From CAYQQQ01 sp964420125 (GTDB lineage: Bacteria; Actinomycetota; Acidimicrobiia; Acidimicrobiales; Microtrichaceae): DNA of 64,000 nucleotides. Made by a program: the position numbers and the translations under genes. The stretch lies in NCBI GenBank assembly GCA_964420125.1, contig CAYQQQ010000004.1, positions 1-64,000 on the forward strand, read 5' to 3'. Of the stretch, positions 9,050 to 17,457 are shown piece after piece (within the stretch, counting starts at the first letter, position 1; each line of letters opens with the position of its first letter). The notes under the pieces are model-generated. The model was given only the letters and a program-made list of their open reading frames with translations. It had not been told where the DNA came from and ran no database searches.

Positions 9050-10246
9050 CTAGGACCGGGAACCCGGTCCCTGGACACCGGACCAGGTCTGCACCCCGAG
9101 TCCCCAGAGCCGCACGAACCCCTCGGAGTCGGCATGGCGGAAGCGGTCAGCCGCGTCGTAGGTCGCCAGGCCGTAGTCGTAGAGGGAGTGCGGGGATCGC
9201 CGTCCGACCACGAAGCAGCGTCCCGGCTCGAGCCGCAGCCGGACCTCCCCGGTGACGGGCTCCTGCGAGGCGTCCACGAAGGCGTCCAGCGCCTCCTTCA
9301 GCGGCGAGAACCAGAGGCCGTCGTACACCAGCTCTGCGTAGCGGTGCTGCAGCCGGATCTTCTCCCGCTGCAGGTCGCGCTCGAGGGTGATCGACTCCAG
9401 ATCGGCGTGGGCCATCATGATGGCCAGCGCACCCGGCGCCTCGTAGGTCTCGCGGCTCTTGATCCCGACTCGCCGGTTCTCGACCATGTCGAGACGACCC
9501 CACCCGTAGGAGCCCACCGTGTGGTTCAGCGACACGATCAGCTCGTGCAGGGGCATCGCGACGCCGTCCAGTGCGATCGGCACACCCTGCTCGAAGGCCA
9601 CCACCAGCTCCCGGGGATCGCTGGCCGTGGGGATCGTCATCTTCCAGACGCCCTCGGGCGGTCGGCGCCACGGGTCCTCCATCTCCCCGCACTCGATGGC
9701 CCGACCCCAGAGGTTGTCGTCGATGGAGTACACCTTCTCCTTGGTGGCCAACACCGGAATCCCGTGCTCGGCGGCGTAGCGGATCGAGTCCTCCCGGGTG
9801 AACCCCCAGTTCCGCACGGGTGCGAGCATCTCCAGATCGGGGGCCAGCGCCATGGCCGACACCTCGAAGCGGACCTGGTCGTTCCCCTTCCCGGTGCAAC
9901 CGTGAGCCAGCGCGTCCGCGCCGTAGCGGCGGGCCAGCTCCACCTGCTTGCCCACGATCAACGGTCGCGAGAGGGCGGACACGAGCGGATACTGGTTCTC
10001 GTAGAGGGCGCCGGCCTTGATGAGCGGAGCGACGAAGTCGTCGGCGAACTCGGCGCGCAGGTCCAGCTGCTCGTAGGCGACCGCGCCTGCACCGAGCGCC
10101 TTCTCCCGATTGCCCTCGAGCGTGCCCTCCTGGCCGACGTCCGCCGAGAGGCAGATCACCTCCACACCCATGTGCTCGATCATCCAACCCACCGCCACGG
10201 ACGTGTCGAGCCCGCCGCTGTAGGCCAGTACCACTCGCTTGGCCAT
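9050..10246 (-). CDS. argG: argininosuccinate synthase
   Basis: The 398-residue enzyme condenses citrulline and aspartate using ATP. The N-type ATP pyrophosphatase loop AYSGGLDTS is at residues 7-15, and GCTGKGNDQVRFE and SIDDNLWGR are present in family order. The ATG at 10244-10246 is the normal start for MAKRVVLAYSGG. The 135-bp gap to argR holds two palindromic ARG boxes, so argG and argH probably form their own ArgR-controlled unit inside the wider cluster. Confidence 0.97.
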   Translation of the reverse strand: MAKRVVLAYSGGLDTSVAVGWMIEHMGVEVICLSADVGQEGTLEGNREKALGAGAVAYEQLDLRAEFADDFVAPLIKAGALYENQYPLVSALSRPLIVGKQVELARRYGADALAHGCTGKGNDQVRFEVSAMALAPDLEMLAPVRNWGFTREDSIRYAAEHGIPVLATKEKVYSIDDNLWGRAIECGEMEDPWRRPPEGVWKMTIPTASDPRELVVAFEQGVPIALDGVAMPLHELIVSLNHTVGSYGWGRLDMVENRRVGIKSRETYEAPGALAIMMAHADLESITLERDLQREKIRLQHRYAELVYDGLWFSPLKEALDAFVDASQEPVTGEVRLRLEPGRCFVVGRRSPHSLYDYGLATYDAADRFRHADSEGFVRLWGLGVQTWSGVQGPGSRS

Positions 10247-10354
10247 CGCTGTCCTTCTTCCGGATCGGACGGTCGCTACCTCCACCGCCCTGGTCGATCG
10301 GTGCATCCCCGGGACCACCCGTGGCGAGCGATCCCGAGGCACCGATCACGCTAG

Positions 10355-10388
10355 CGCAGAATAATGCGGTCTACTGCATTCTCATGCA
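10355..10388 (-). promoter_or_regulatory. tandem ARG boxes upstream of argG
   Basis: Two 14-bp palindromes lie side by side: CGCA-N6-TGCG at 10355-10368 and TGCAT-N4-ATGCA at 10375-10388. Their centres are 20 bp apart, about two helical turns, which is how ArgR hexamers usually bind paired sites. The right box overlaps the argR stop codon (10382-10384). The pair lies about 110-140 bp upstream of the argG ATG. Confidence 0.8.
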
Positions 10389-10852
10389 TCACCCAGCCCG
10401 GCGAGATCCGCCAGGCGAACCGCCACCGACGCCCCCCCGCCCTCTCGTCCGATCACGAGCAGGGTGTCGTCGCCGGCCACCGTCCCCACCACGTCCTCCA
10501 GACCGTTGCGATCGATGGCCGAGGCCACCACGTGGGCCGAACCCGGCGGAGTGCTCACCACCACCAGGTCCCCGGAGCGCTCCACCTGCACGACCCAGTC
10601 CGAGAGCACCCGTCGCAGGTGGTCCGCCGGCGCCACCTGGGAGCGCGGCAGCTCCGGGATGGCGTACACCGTGTCGCCCCCGGGCACTCGCACCTTGATG
10701 GCGCCGAGCTCCTCGAGGTCTCGCGACACCGTGGCCTGGTTCACCTTCATCCCCGAGGCGCCGAGCAGCTGCACGAGCACAGCCTGGCTCGACACGCGCT
10801 CCTCCTCGAGGAGTCGGGCGATGCGATGCTGTCGCTGCGCCTTCGACGTCAC
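10382..10852 (-). CDS. argR: arginine repressor
   Basis: ArgR (156 aa) senses arginine and represses the pathway. The N-terminal winged helix carries NQATVSRDLEELG, the recognition-helix signature. The C-terminal part has GTVAGDDTLLVI, typical of the arginine-binding, hexamerising domain. The GTG start at 10850-10852 overlaps the argF stop in a GTGA junction, indicating translational coupling. Its predicted operators are found before argC and before argG, the second one touching its own stop codon. Length matches the family. Confidence 0.96.
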   Translation of the reverse strand: MTSKAQRQHRIARLLEEERVSSQAVLVQLLGASGMKVNQATVSRDLEELGAIKVRVPGGDTVYAIPELPRSQVAPADHLRRVLSDWVVQVERSGDLVVVSTPPGSAHVVASAIDRNGLEDVVGTVAGDDTLLVIGREGGGASVAVRLADLAGLGDA

Positions 10853-11796
10853 GTGCCCCTCTCCAAGTCCTCGCGCCGACGCGCTGCACCGACGTCGACC
10901 TGCTGATCCGTCAGCCACCAGAGCAGCCCCCGGGCGGTGTGCATGCGGTTCTCCGCCTGGGACCAGATCCCGCTGCGTGGACCGTCGAGCACCTCGTCGG
11001 TCGCCTCGTCGCCCCGGTGCGCAGGAAGGCAGTGGAGGAACAGCGCCGAGTCGCCGGCGAGCCTCATCAACGCCTCGTCCACCTGCCAACGGGCGAAGGC
11101 CTCCCGCCGGCGCACCATCTCGGCCTCCTGGCCCATCGAGTACCAGGCGTCGGTGTAGACGGCGTCCGCACCCACCACCGCGTCGCGTGGATCCTCCACC
11201 ACGACCGCAGCGCGCCCGGACGCCGCGATGCGATCGAGGTCCTCGGCCTCGAACGAGTACCCCGGCGGACTCGAGATCCGCAGCTCGGCCCCGACGAGAG
11301 CGCAGCCGATCGCCAGCGAGCGCGCCACGTTGTTGGCGTCACCCACGTAGGCCACCACCGCTCCCTCCAGCTCGCCGCGGTGCTGGCGCAGGGTCAGCAG
11401 ATCAGCCAACGTCTGCAAGGGATGCGCGTCGTCCGACAGCATGTTCACCACCGGCACCGTGGCGGCTGCCGCGAGCCGCTCCACCTTCTCGTGGTCGAAC
11501 ACCCTCGCTCCGATCACCGCGGTCATCCGGGAGAACAGGCGGGCGAGGTCCTCGGCGGACTCCCGCGTGTCGATCCCCACCTCCTCGTTCCGCAGCGTGA
11601 GCGGGTGGCCACCCAGCTGGACGACCGCCATCTCCATGGAGGTGCGCGTGCGCGCGGACGGCTTCTCGAACAGCAACGCCGCTCCCGACCCGGCGAGCAC
11701 GGACGGTGGACGCCGCACCTCGGAGCGGTCGAGGATCTCGGTCAGCTCCCCGGTGGTGAGGTCGTCCACCTCCAACAGGTGGCGGGCGGCCTTCAC
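10849..11796 (-). CDS. argF: ornithine carbamoyltransferase
   Basis: This 315-residue transferase makes citrulline from ornithine and carbamoyl phosphate. The carbamoyl-phosphate site appears as EKPSARTRTSMEMA (the usual STRTR is SARTR here), with HPLQTLADLLT and the HCLPAHRGDE segment containing the active-site Cys. It begins with GTG overlapping the argD stop by 4 nt and ends with a 4-nt overlap with argR. Carbamoyl phosphate is supplied by carA/carB elsewhere in this window. Confidence 0.97.
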   Translation of the reverse strand: MKAARHLLEVDDLTTGELTEILDRSEVRRPPSVLAGSGAALLFEKPSARTRTSMEMAVVQLGGHPLTLRNEEVGIDTRESAEDLARLFSRMTAVIGARVFDHEKVERLAAAATVPVVNMLSDDAHPLQTLADLLTLRQHRGELEGAVVAYVGDANNVARSLAIGCALVGAELRISSPPGYSFEAEDLDRIAASGRAAVVVEDPRDAVVGADAVYTDAWYSMGQEAEMVRRREAFARWQVDEALMRLAGDSALFLHCLPAHRGDEATDEVLDGPRSGIWSQAENRMHTARGLLWWLTDQQVDVGAARRREDLERGT

Positions 11797-13025
11797 GACG
11801 GGTCCTCCAGGACAGCGGTGAGCGTGGCCAGCGCAAGATCGATCTCCCCGTCGGAGATCATCAGGCTCGGCGCCAACCTCAGCGCCGTCGGCGTCACCGC
11901 GTTGAGGACGAGCCGCGTCACGTCGCCACCGGGTGACCTCCGCTGTCCGGCGAGCAGCGCGGCGGCCACCTCGGGTGCCGATCGACCGAGTCGGCCCACG
12001 TCGAGCTCCACGGCCAGCAGGAGGCCGCGGCCCCGTACGCCGCGCACTGCGGACACGTCCGACAGCCCGGCACGGAGACGCTCGCCCGCCGACCTCGCCC
12101 TCCCCGGTACGTCCTCTGCCTCCATGACTTCCAGCACCGCCCGAGCTGCCGCTGCAGCCAGCGGCTGCCCGCCGTAGGTGGTGGCGTGGTCACCGGGCTC
12201 GAACACCTGTGCCACCTCGGCTCGTGCCCAGCACGCGCCGATCGGCACCCCGTTGCCGAGGGCCTTGGCCATGGTCACCACGTCGGGTCGCACGTCGCAG
12301 AGCTGGTGGGCGAACCACGAGCCGCACCGACCCAACCCCGTCTGCACCTCGTCGAACATCAGGAGGACGCCTCGCTCGTCGCACAGCGAGCGCACCCCCT
12401 GGAGGTAGTCCGCCGATGCGGGATGCACGCCGCCCTCGCCCTGGACGGGTTCGAGCAGCACGGCGGCGACGGTCTCGTCCAGGTGGCGCTCGAGGTCGTC
12501 CAGGTCCATCCACGCGACGTGGCGGAAGCCCTCCGGAAGCGGCTGGAACGCCTCGTGCTTGGCCGGCTGGCCGGTGGCGTGCAACGTGGCCAGCGTCCGG
12601 CCGTGGAAGCTCCCGAAGGCGCTCACCACCACGTGGCGACCCCGCCCACCGAACTTGCGGGCCAGCTTGATCGCCGATTCGTTGGCTTCCGCACCGGAGT
12701 TGGCGAAGAACACCTGGCCTCCACCGCCGAGGAGCCGATCCAACGTGAGCGCCACCTGCCAGTTGTGCTCGGTGCCGTAGAGGTTCGACACGTGCAGCAG
12801 CTTGGCGGACTGCTCCGCCAGCGCACGCGCCACGGCGGGGTGGCTGTGGCCGAGGGAGGTCACGGCCAGCCCGGACAGCAGGTCCAGGTACCGCAGACCG
12901 TCGCGGTCCCAGAGCCAGGAGCCCTCACCGCGCACGAACTGCACCGTGGGCGCGCCGTAGGTGGGCATGAGCGGGCAGCGATCCAGCCCGGCCGGTGCAC
13001 CCATGGCCGACGAGTGCTCGCTCAC
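11793..13025 (-). CDS. argD: acetylornithine aminotransferase
   Basis: This 410-residue PLP enzyme of the class III aminotransferase family converts N-acetylglutamate semialdehyde to N-acetylornithine. The PLP lysine lies in MAKALGNGVPIG, and the GSFHGRTLATL, EPVQGEGG and MFDEVQTGLGR motifs are present. The preferred start is GTG at 13023-13025, which overlaps the argB stop by 4 nt; an ATG seven codons further in is an alternative. It is coupled to argF at its other end by a GTGA junction. Confidence 0.96.
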   Translation of the reverse strand: MSEHSSAMGAPAGLDRCPLMPTYGAPTVQFVRGEGSWLWDRDGLRYLDLLSGLAVTSLGHSHPAVARALAEQSAKLLHVSNLYGTEHNWQVALTLDRLLGGGGQVFFANSGAEANESAIKLARKFGGRGRHVVVSAFGSFHGRTLATLHATGQPAKHEAFQPLPEGFRHVAWMDLDDLERHLDETVAAVLLEPVQGEGGVHPASADYLQGVRSLCDERGVLLMFDEVQTGLGRCGSWFAHQLCDVRPDVVTMAKALGNGVPIGACWARAEVAQVFEPGDHATTYGGQPLAAAAARAVLEVMEAEDVPGRARSAGERLRAGLSDVSAVRGVRGRGLLLAVELDVGRLGRSAPEVAAALLAGQRRSPGGDVTRLVLNAVTPTALRLAPSLMISDGEIDLALATLTAVLEDPS

Positions 13026-13984
13026 GGTTCCCGTCCCCCGGAGGGAAGGTCCTCGACAGGGGCGTCGGTGACCATCGTCCCCACGCCGGCATCGGTGAAC
13101 AGCTCGAGCAGCAGCACATGCGCCAGTCGTCCGTCGACCAGGTGCACCGACCCCACCCCGGACTCCACGGCCTCCAGGCACCCGACCATCTTGGGGATCA
13201 TCCCCCCCGAGATGGTGCCGTCGTCGATGAGGCGACGCACGCTCGGGGCGTCGACGCGCGCCACCAGGCTGCCCGGGTCGTCGACGTCGGCGAGCAGGCC
13301 CGGCACATCGGTCAGGAACATCAGCTTCTCTGCCCCCAGGGTCCGGGCCACCGCGGTGGCGGCATCGTCGGCGTTGATGTTGTAGGTCTGTCCCGCATCG
13401 TCGACGCCGATGGTGGCCAGCACCGGGATGAGGTCCATGGCCAGCGTCCGCTCGATGAGCTCCGGGTGCACCGCCGTCACGGTGCCGACGAAGCCGAGCT
13501 CGGGGTCGTGCGGCTCCGCGGCCAGCATCGACGCATCCGTCCCCGAGAGGCCGACCGCCACCGGACCGTAGGCGTTGAGCGCGGTCACGATCTGGGAGTT
13601 GACCTTGCCGATCAGGACCATCTGGGCGACCTCGAGGGTCTCTGCGTCGGTGACGCGACGCCCGCCGACGAACGCCGGCTCCCGACCCAGCTTGCGCATC
13701 CACTCCCCGATCTGCGGACCTCCGCCGTGCACCACCACCGGCTTCATCCCCACACGGTGCATCCACACGATGTCGCCGGCGAAGCTGTCGAAGAGCTCGG
13801 GGCGGACCATGGCGTTGCCCCCGATCTTCACCACCACCACCGATCCACGGAACCGCTCGATGTAGGGGAGCGCCTGCAGGAGCACGTCCACGGCCACCGC
13901 CGGGTCCTTGCGCGGATCCACGTGCGGTGCGGATGACGGTCCCCCGGCATGGCCGCCGAGGGGTTCCTGAGAGGTCGCGCTCAT
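13022..13984 (-). CDS. argB: acetylglutamate kinase
   Basis: The 320-residue kinase phosphorylates N-acetylglutamate. Amino acid kinase motifs are visible: VVKIGGNAMV near residue 48, VVVHGGGPQIG, and the nucleotide-site region TYNINADDAATAVA. An N-terminal extension of about 45 residues rich in Gly, Ser and Pro precedes the fold, and an N-terminal helix of this kind occurs in arginine-inhibited kinases, so feedback inhibition is plausible. ATG at 13984 overlaps the argC stop in an ATGA junction. An argJ gene normally sits between argC and argB in actinobacteria and is absent here. Confidence 0.96.
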   Translation of the reverse strand: MSATSQEPLGGHAGGPSSAPHVDPRKDPAVAVDVLLQALPYIERFRGSVVVVKIGGNAMVRPELFDSFAGDIVWMHRVGMKPVVVHGGGPQIGEWMRKLGREPAFVGGRRVTDAETLEVAQMVLIGKVNSQIVTALNAYGPVAVGLSGTDASMLAAEPHDPELGFVGTVTAVHPELIERTLAMDLIPVLATIGVDDAGQTYNINADDAATAVARTLGAEKLMFLTDVPGLLADVDDPGSLVARVDAPSVRRLIDDGTISGGMIPKMVGCLEAVESGVGSVHLVDGRLAHVLLLELFTDAGVGTMVTDAPVEDLPSGGREP

Positions 13985-15000
13985 GGATACACCCCGGTCA
14001 CGCTCAGCCCCGTGGTCTCCGGGATCCCCAGCAGGAGGTTCATGTTCTGCACGGCGGCACCCGACGCGCCCTTGCCGAGGTTGTCGATCGCGGCCAACAC
14101 CAGCACCGAGTCGGTGCGCTCGTCGTAGCGGGCGGTGAGGTGGGCGGCGTTCGATGCCAGGCACGCCTTCGTGGAGGGCGGCCGTGGCGAGACCACCACG
14201 AAGGGCTCCTCGGCGTAGGCCTCGCCGAGCACGCCGAGCAGGTCCTCGGTGCCGAGACCTCCTCGCTTCGGGATCGCGTGGCAGGTGGCGAGGATCCCCC
14301 GGCTCGCCGGCACGAGGTGCGGCGTGAACAGCACCGTGGCACCGAGGTTGGTGTCCATCTCCGCGGTGTGCCGGTGATCGAGCAGGCCGTAGGCGGTCAC
14401 GTCCTCGTCGACGGCACAGAAGGTGGTGGACGGCTTCGGGGGTCTTCCCGCTCCGGAGACACCCGAGGCGGCGTCCACCACGATGCGCGAGGTCTCGATC
14501 AACCCGGCGCTCACCAACGGGGCGAGTGCCAGCGTGGCGGCCGTGGGGTAGCAGCCGGGGTTGGCCACGGCACGAGTGGATTGGATCTCCGAACGCCAGA
14601 GCTCCGGCAGGCCGTAGGTGAAGCGGTCGAGGAGGTCGGGGTGCCGGTGCTCCTCTCCGTACCACCTGCGGTACACCTGTGGGTCCTGAAGGCGGAAGTC
14701 CGCACCGAGGTCGACCACCGCCACCCCTGCGGCCAGCACCTCGCCCATGAGGTCCTGGGACGCGCCGTGCGGCAGGGCGACGAAGACCGCCTCGACGTCC
14801 TCGAGCAACGCGGGATCCCACGGCTCGAACCGACGGCTCCAGTAGCGCCCTGCCAGGCTTGGGTAGAGCTCGGCGATCTCGACACCGGCCTGGGAGTCGG
14901 CGGTGGCGAACGCCACCTCCAGACCCGGGTGCTCCGCGCAGAGCCGCAACAGCTCCGCGCCGGTGTACCCGGATGCGCCGATGATGCCGATGGGAACCAT
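13981..15000 (-). CDS. argC: N-acetyl-gamma-glutamyl-phosphate reductase
   Basis: This 339-residue NADPH-dependent reductase makes N-acetylglutamate semialdehyde. The Rossmann start IGIIGASGYTGAELLRL is at residues 4-20, and the active-site Cys sits in NPGCYPTAATLAL. It is the first gene of the arginine cluster and begins at the ATG at 14998-15000, only 14 bp from a pair of ARG boxes. It is coupled to argB by an ATGA overlap. Confidence 0.97.
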   Translation of the reverse strand: MVPIGIIGASGYTGAELLRLCAEHPGLEVAFATADSQAGVEIAELYPSLAGRYWSRRFEPWDPALLEDVEAVFVALPHGASQDLMGEVLAAGVAVVDLGADFRLQDPQVYRRWYGEEHRHPDLLDRFTYGLPELWRSEIQSTRAVANPGCYPTAATLALAPLVSAGLIETSRIVVDAASGVSGAGRPPKPSTTFCAVDEDVTAYGLLDHRHTAEMDTNLGATVLFTPHLVPASRGILATCHAIPKRGGLGTEDLLGVLGEAYAEEPFVVVSPRPPSTKACLASNAAHLTARYDERTDSVLVLAAIDNLGKGASGAAVQNMNLLLGIPETTGLSVTGVYP

Positions 15001-15013
15001 CCGGCCACCCTAG

Positions 15014-15047
15014 CGCATCTTCATGCAGACTTGTGCATTGCTTTGCA
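15014..15047 (-). promoter_or_regulatory. tandem ARG boxes upstream of argC
   Basis: CGCAT-N4-ATGCA lies at 15014-15027 and TGCA-N6-TGCA (TGCATTGCTTTGCA) at 15034-15047. Each is a 14-bp near-palindrome and the centres are 20 bp apart, the same geometry as the pair before argG. The proximal box ends 14 bp before the argC ATG, so bound ArgR would cover the start region. The interval also separates argC from the pheT stop. Confidence 0.8.
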
Positions 15048-15069
15048 TCACCACGACGGGACGCCTGCG

Positions 15070-17457
15070 CTACCCGCGGAGTGCTGCGTCGTGGGTGCGC
15101 TCCACCTCGGCGACGATGGACCCACGCAGCTCCGCCACCTCGACGTCGGTCAGCGTGCGCTCGGGTGCCTGGAACCGGACCCTGAACGCGAGCGAGCGGC
15201 GACCGTCCCCCAGGGAATCGGAGCGGAAGACGTCGAACAGCTCGACGGCCTGCACCAGCTCACCACCCGACGAGCGGATCGTCGTGGCGACCGCCGCTGC
15301 CGGGACCGTCTCCGACACCACGAAGGCGAAGTCGACGTCGGTCGAGGGATACCGACTCAACGGTCGTGCTGCTGCGGGGACCTCGGGCATCGCCAGCAGC
15401 GTCGAGAGGTCCAGCTCGACCCACGCGACGCGCTCCTCGATCTCCAGGGCATCGGTGACGGCGGGATCGATCTCCCCCACGACACCCACATCCATGCCGG
15501 CCACCTCCACGACGGCCCCCCGCCCCGGGTGCAGGCCCGCCAGCTCCTCGGCGCGCAGGACCAGTGGACCGGCGTGCAGCGCCGTCAGGGCGACCTCCAG
15601 CAGCTCCACAGCGGAGAAGGGATCGCTTCCGGCCAGGATGGCGCCCAGGTGCTCCCGCTCCCCGGTCATCACCACCCCCAGGCGGGCGGACAGCGCAGTG
15701 TCCACGACCAACTCGCCCGGTCCGAAAACACGGCCGACCTCGAACAGCCACGCGCCGGGCCGCCGCCGCGCGGCGTTGTAGGCGACCGCTGCCAGCAAGC
15801 CGGGCCTCAGGGAGGTCCGAAGGACCGACTCCTCGGAGACCAGTGGGTTCGCCAGGGTCGCCCCGCTTGGCTGCAGGCCGCATCGCTCCAGGTCTCCGGG
15901 CGCCAGGAAGGGCAGCGGCATCGCCTCGCACAGTCCCGCCCCGACCATGGCCTGACGCACCGCACGTCGTGCCCGCTGGGCGGGGTTGAGCGCTCCACCT
16001 TGGGGAGAGCGCGGCACCGTCTTGACGATGCGCGACAGTCCGTGGGCTCTGCCGACCTCCTCGATCACGTCGATCTCCGCCCGGGAGTCGTAGCGCCAGG
16101 ACGGGATCCGCACGTCGAGGTCCTCGCCGTCTCGCTCGCAGGCGAAGCCGATGGGGTCCAGCAGCGCCGATATCTCTTCCTGGGTCAGCGCCGTGCCCAG
16201 CACCAGGTTCACCCGATCGGTGCGGAGCCGCACTGGTGCTCGATCCGGGAGCTCGCCGCGGCGATCGATCACTCCTGGATGAAGGCTGGCTCCCGCGACC
16301 TCGGCGAGCAGCTCCGCGAACCGGAGGGCCGCCATCGGGCCGATCTGCGGGTCGGCTCCCCGCTTGAAGCGCAGCGACGCCTCCGAGTGGAGGTTGAGCC
16401 GAGCCGATGTGACCGCGACGCTCATCGGGTCCCACCACGCCATCTCCAGCAGCACGTCCGATGTGGCGTCGGAGATCTCGCTCGACGCACCGCCCATCAC
16501 CCCTGCGATCCCGATGGCCACGTCCTCGCCGTCGGCGATGACGCCATCGTCGACGTCGAGGGTGCGCAGCACGCCGTCGAGGGTCTCTATGGTCTCTCCG
16601 GCACGTGCACGCCGCACCCGCAGGCGCCGGCCGGCCACCTTGTGGAGGTCGTAGGTGTGGTTGGGCTGGCCCAGCTCCAGCATCACGTAGTTCGAGACGT
16701 CGACCACGTTGTTGATCGGGCGCATCCCCGCGCTCACCAGGCGTTGGGCCAGCCACTGCGGCGACGGGCCCATCCTGACCCCGCTGAGGACCCGTGCGAC
16801 GAACCGGCCGCACAGCACCGGATCGAGGATCTCCACATCGGCCAACTCGGCCACGGGTGCGCCTTGTTCGGCCAGCACCGCCGTGGGCAGCTCCAGGGGA
16901 AGGCCGAGGCGAGCCGCGAGATCACGGGCGATGCCCACCATCGACAGCGCGTCAGGGCGGTTCGGCAGCACGTCGAGGTCGAACACGACGTCGGCCTCGA
17001 TGCCGAGCGCCTCGGCGAGGGGGTTGCCCACCTCGAGCTCCGACGGAAGGATCAGGATCCCGCCGCGATCGTCGCCGAGGCGGAGCTCCGCGGCCGAGCA
17101 CAGCATCCCGTTGCTCAACTCACCCCGCAGGCGACGAGCGACGATCTCCATGCCTCCCGGCATGACGGTGCCGAGGGTGGCCAGCGCCACGAGATCGCCT
17201 GCCACCATGTTGTCGGCGCCGCAGCAGATCTGCAGGGCTTCGCCGTCACCTGCATCCACGTCGACGAGTCGGATCCGGTCCGCGTCGGGATGAGGGCGCA
17301 CCTCCAGCACGCGTGCCACCACGACCCCGGCGAGCCCCTCGCCGATGCGGTCGATCCCGTCGACCTCGAGACCGAGGTCGGCGAACGTGTCGGCGAGCAT
17401 CTGGGGATCCGACTCCACAGGGACGTAGTCCCTCAGCCAGTTGTAGGAGACCCTCAT
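15070..17457 (-). CDS. pheT: phenylalanyl-tRNA synthetase beta subunit
   Basis: The 795-residue beta subunit of the alpha2-beta2 enzyme charges tRNA-Phe. The N-terminus MRVSYNWLRDYV is typical, followed by a tRNA-binding (OB) domain with RPHPDADRIRLVDVD, the B3/B4 editing region with SNYVMLELGQPNHTYDLHK, a B5 domain, and the C-terminal FDX-ACB anticodon-binding domain beginning near PLSRYPSTDVDFAFVV. Its ATG shares one base with the pheS stop (TGATG), indicating translational coupling. The stop is 70 bp from the argC start. Confidence 0.97.
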   Translation of the reverse strand: MRVSYNWLRDYVPVESDPQMLADTFADLGLEVDGIDRIGEGLAGVVVARVLEVRPHPDADRIRLVDVDAGDGEALQICCGADNMVAGDLVALATLGTVMPGGMEIVARRLRGELSNGMLCSAAELRLGDDRGGILILPSELEVGNPLAEALGIEADVVFDLDVLPNRPDALSMVGIARDLAARLGLPLELPTAVLAEQGAPVAELADVEILDPVLCGRFVARVLSGVRMGPSPQWLAQRLVSAGMRPINNVVDVSNYVMLELGQPNHTYDLHKVAGRRLRVRRARAGETIETLDGVLRTLDVDDGVIADGEDVAIGIAGVMGGASSEISDATSDVLLEMAWWDPMSVAVTSARLNLHSEASLRFKRGADPQIGPMAALRFAELLAEVAGASLHPGVIDRRGELPDRAPVRLRTDRVNLVLGTALTQEEISALLDPIGFACERDGEDLDVRIPSWRYDSRAEIDVIEEVGRAHGLSRIVKTVPRSPQGGALNPAQRARRAVRQAMVGAGLCEAMPLPFLAPGDLERCGLQPSGATLANPLVSEESVLRTSLRPGLLAAVAYNAARRRPGAWLFEVGRVFGPGELVVDTALSARLGVVMTGEREHLGAILAGSDPFSAVELLEVALTALHAGPLVLRAEELAGLHPGRGAVVEVAGMDVGVVGEIDPAVTDALEIEERVAWVELDLSTLLAMPEVPAAARPLSRYPSTDVDFAFVVSETVPAAAVATTIRSSGGELVQAVELFDVFRSDSLGDGRRSLAFRVRFQAPERTLTDVEVAELRGSIVAEVERTHDAALRG

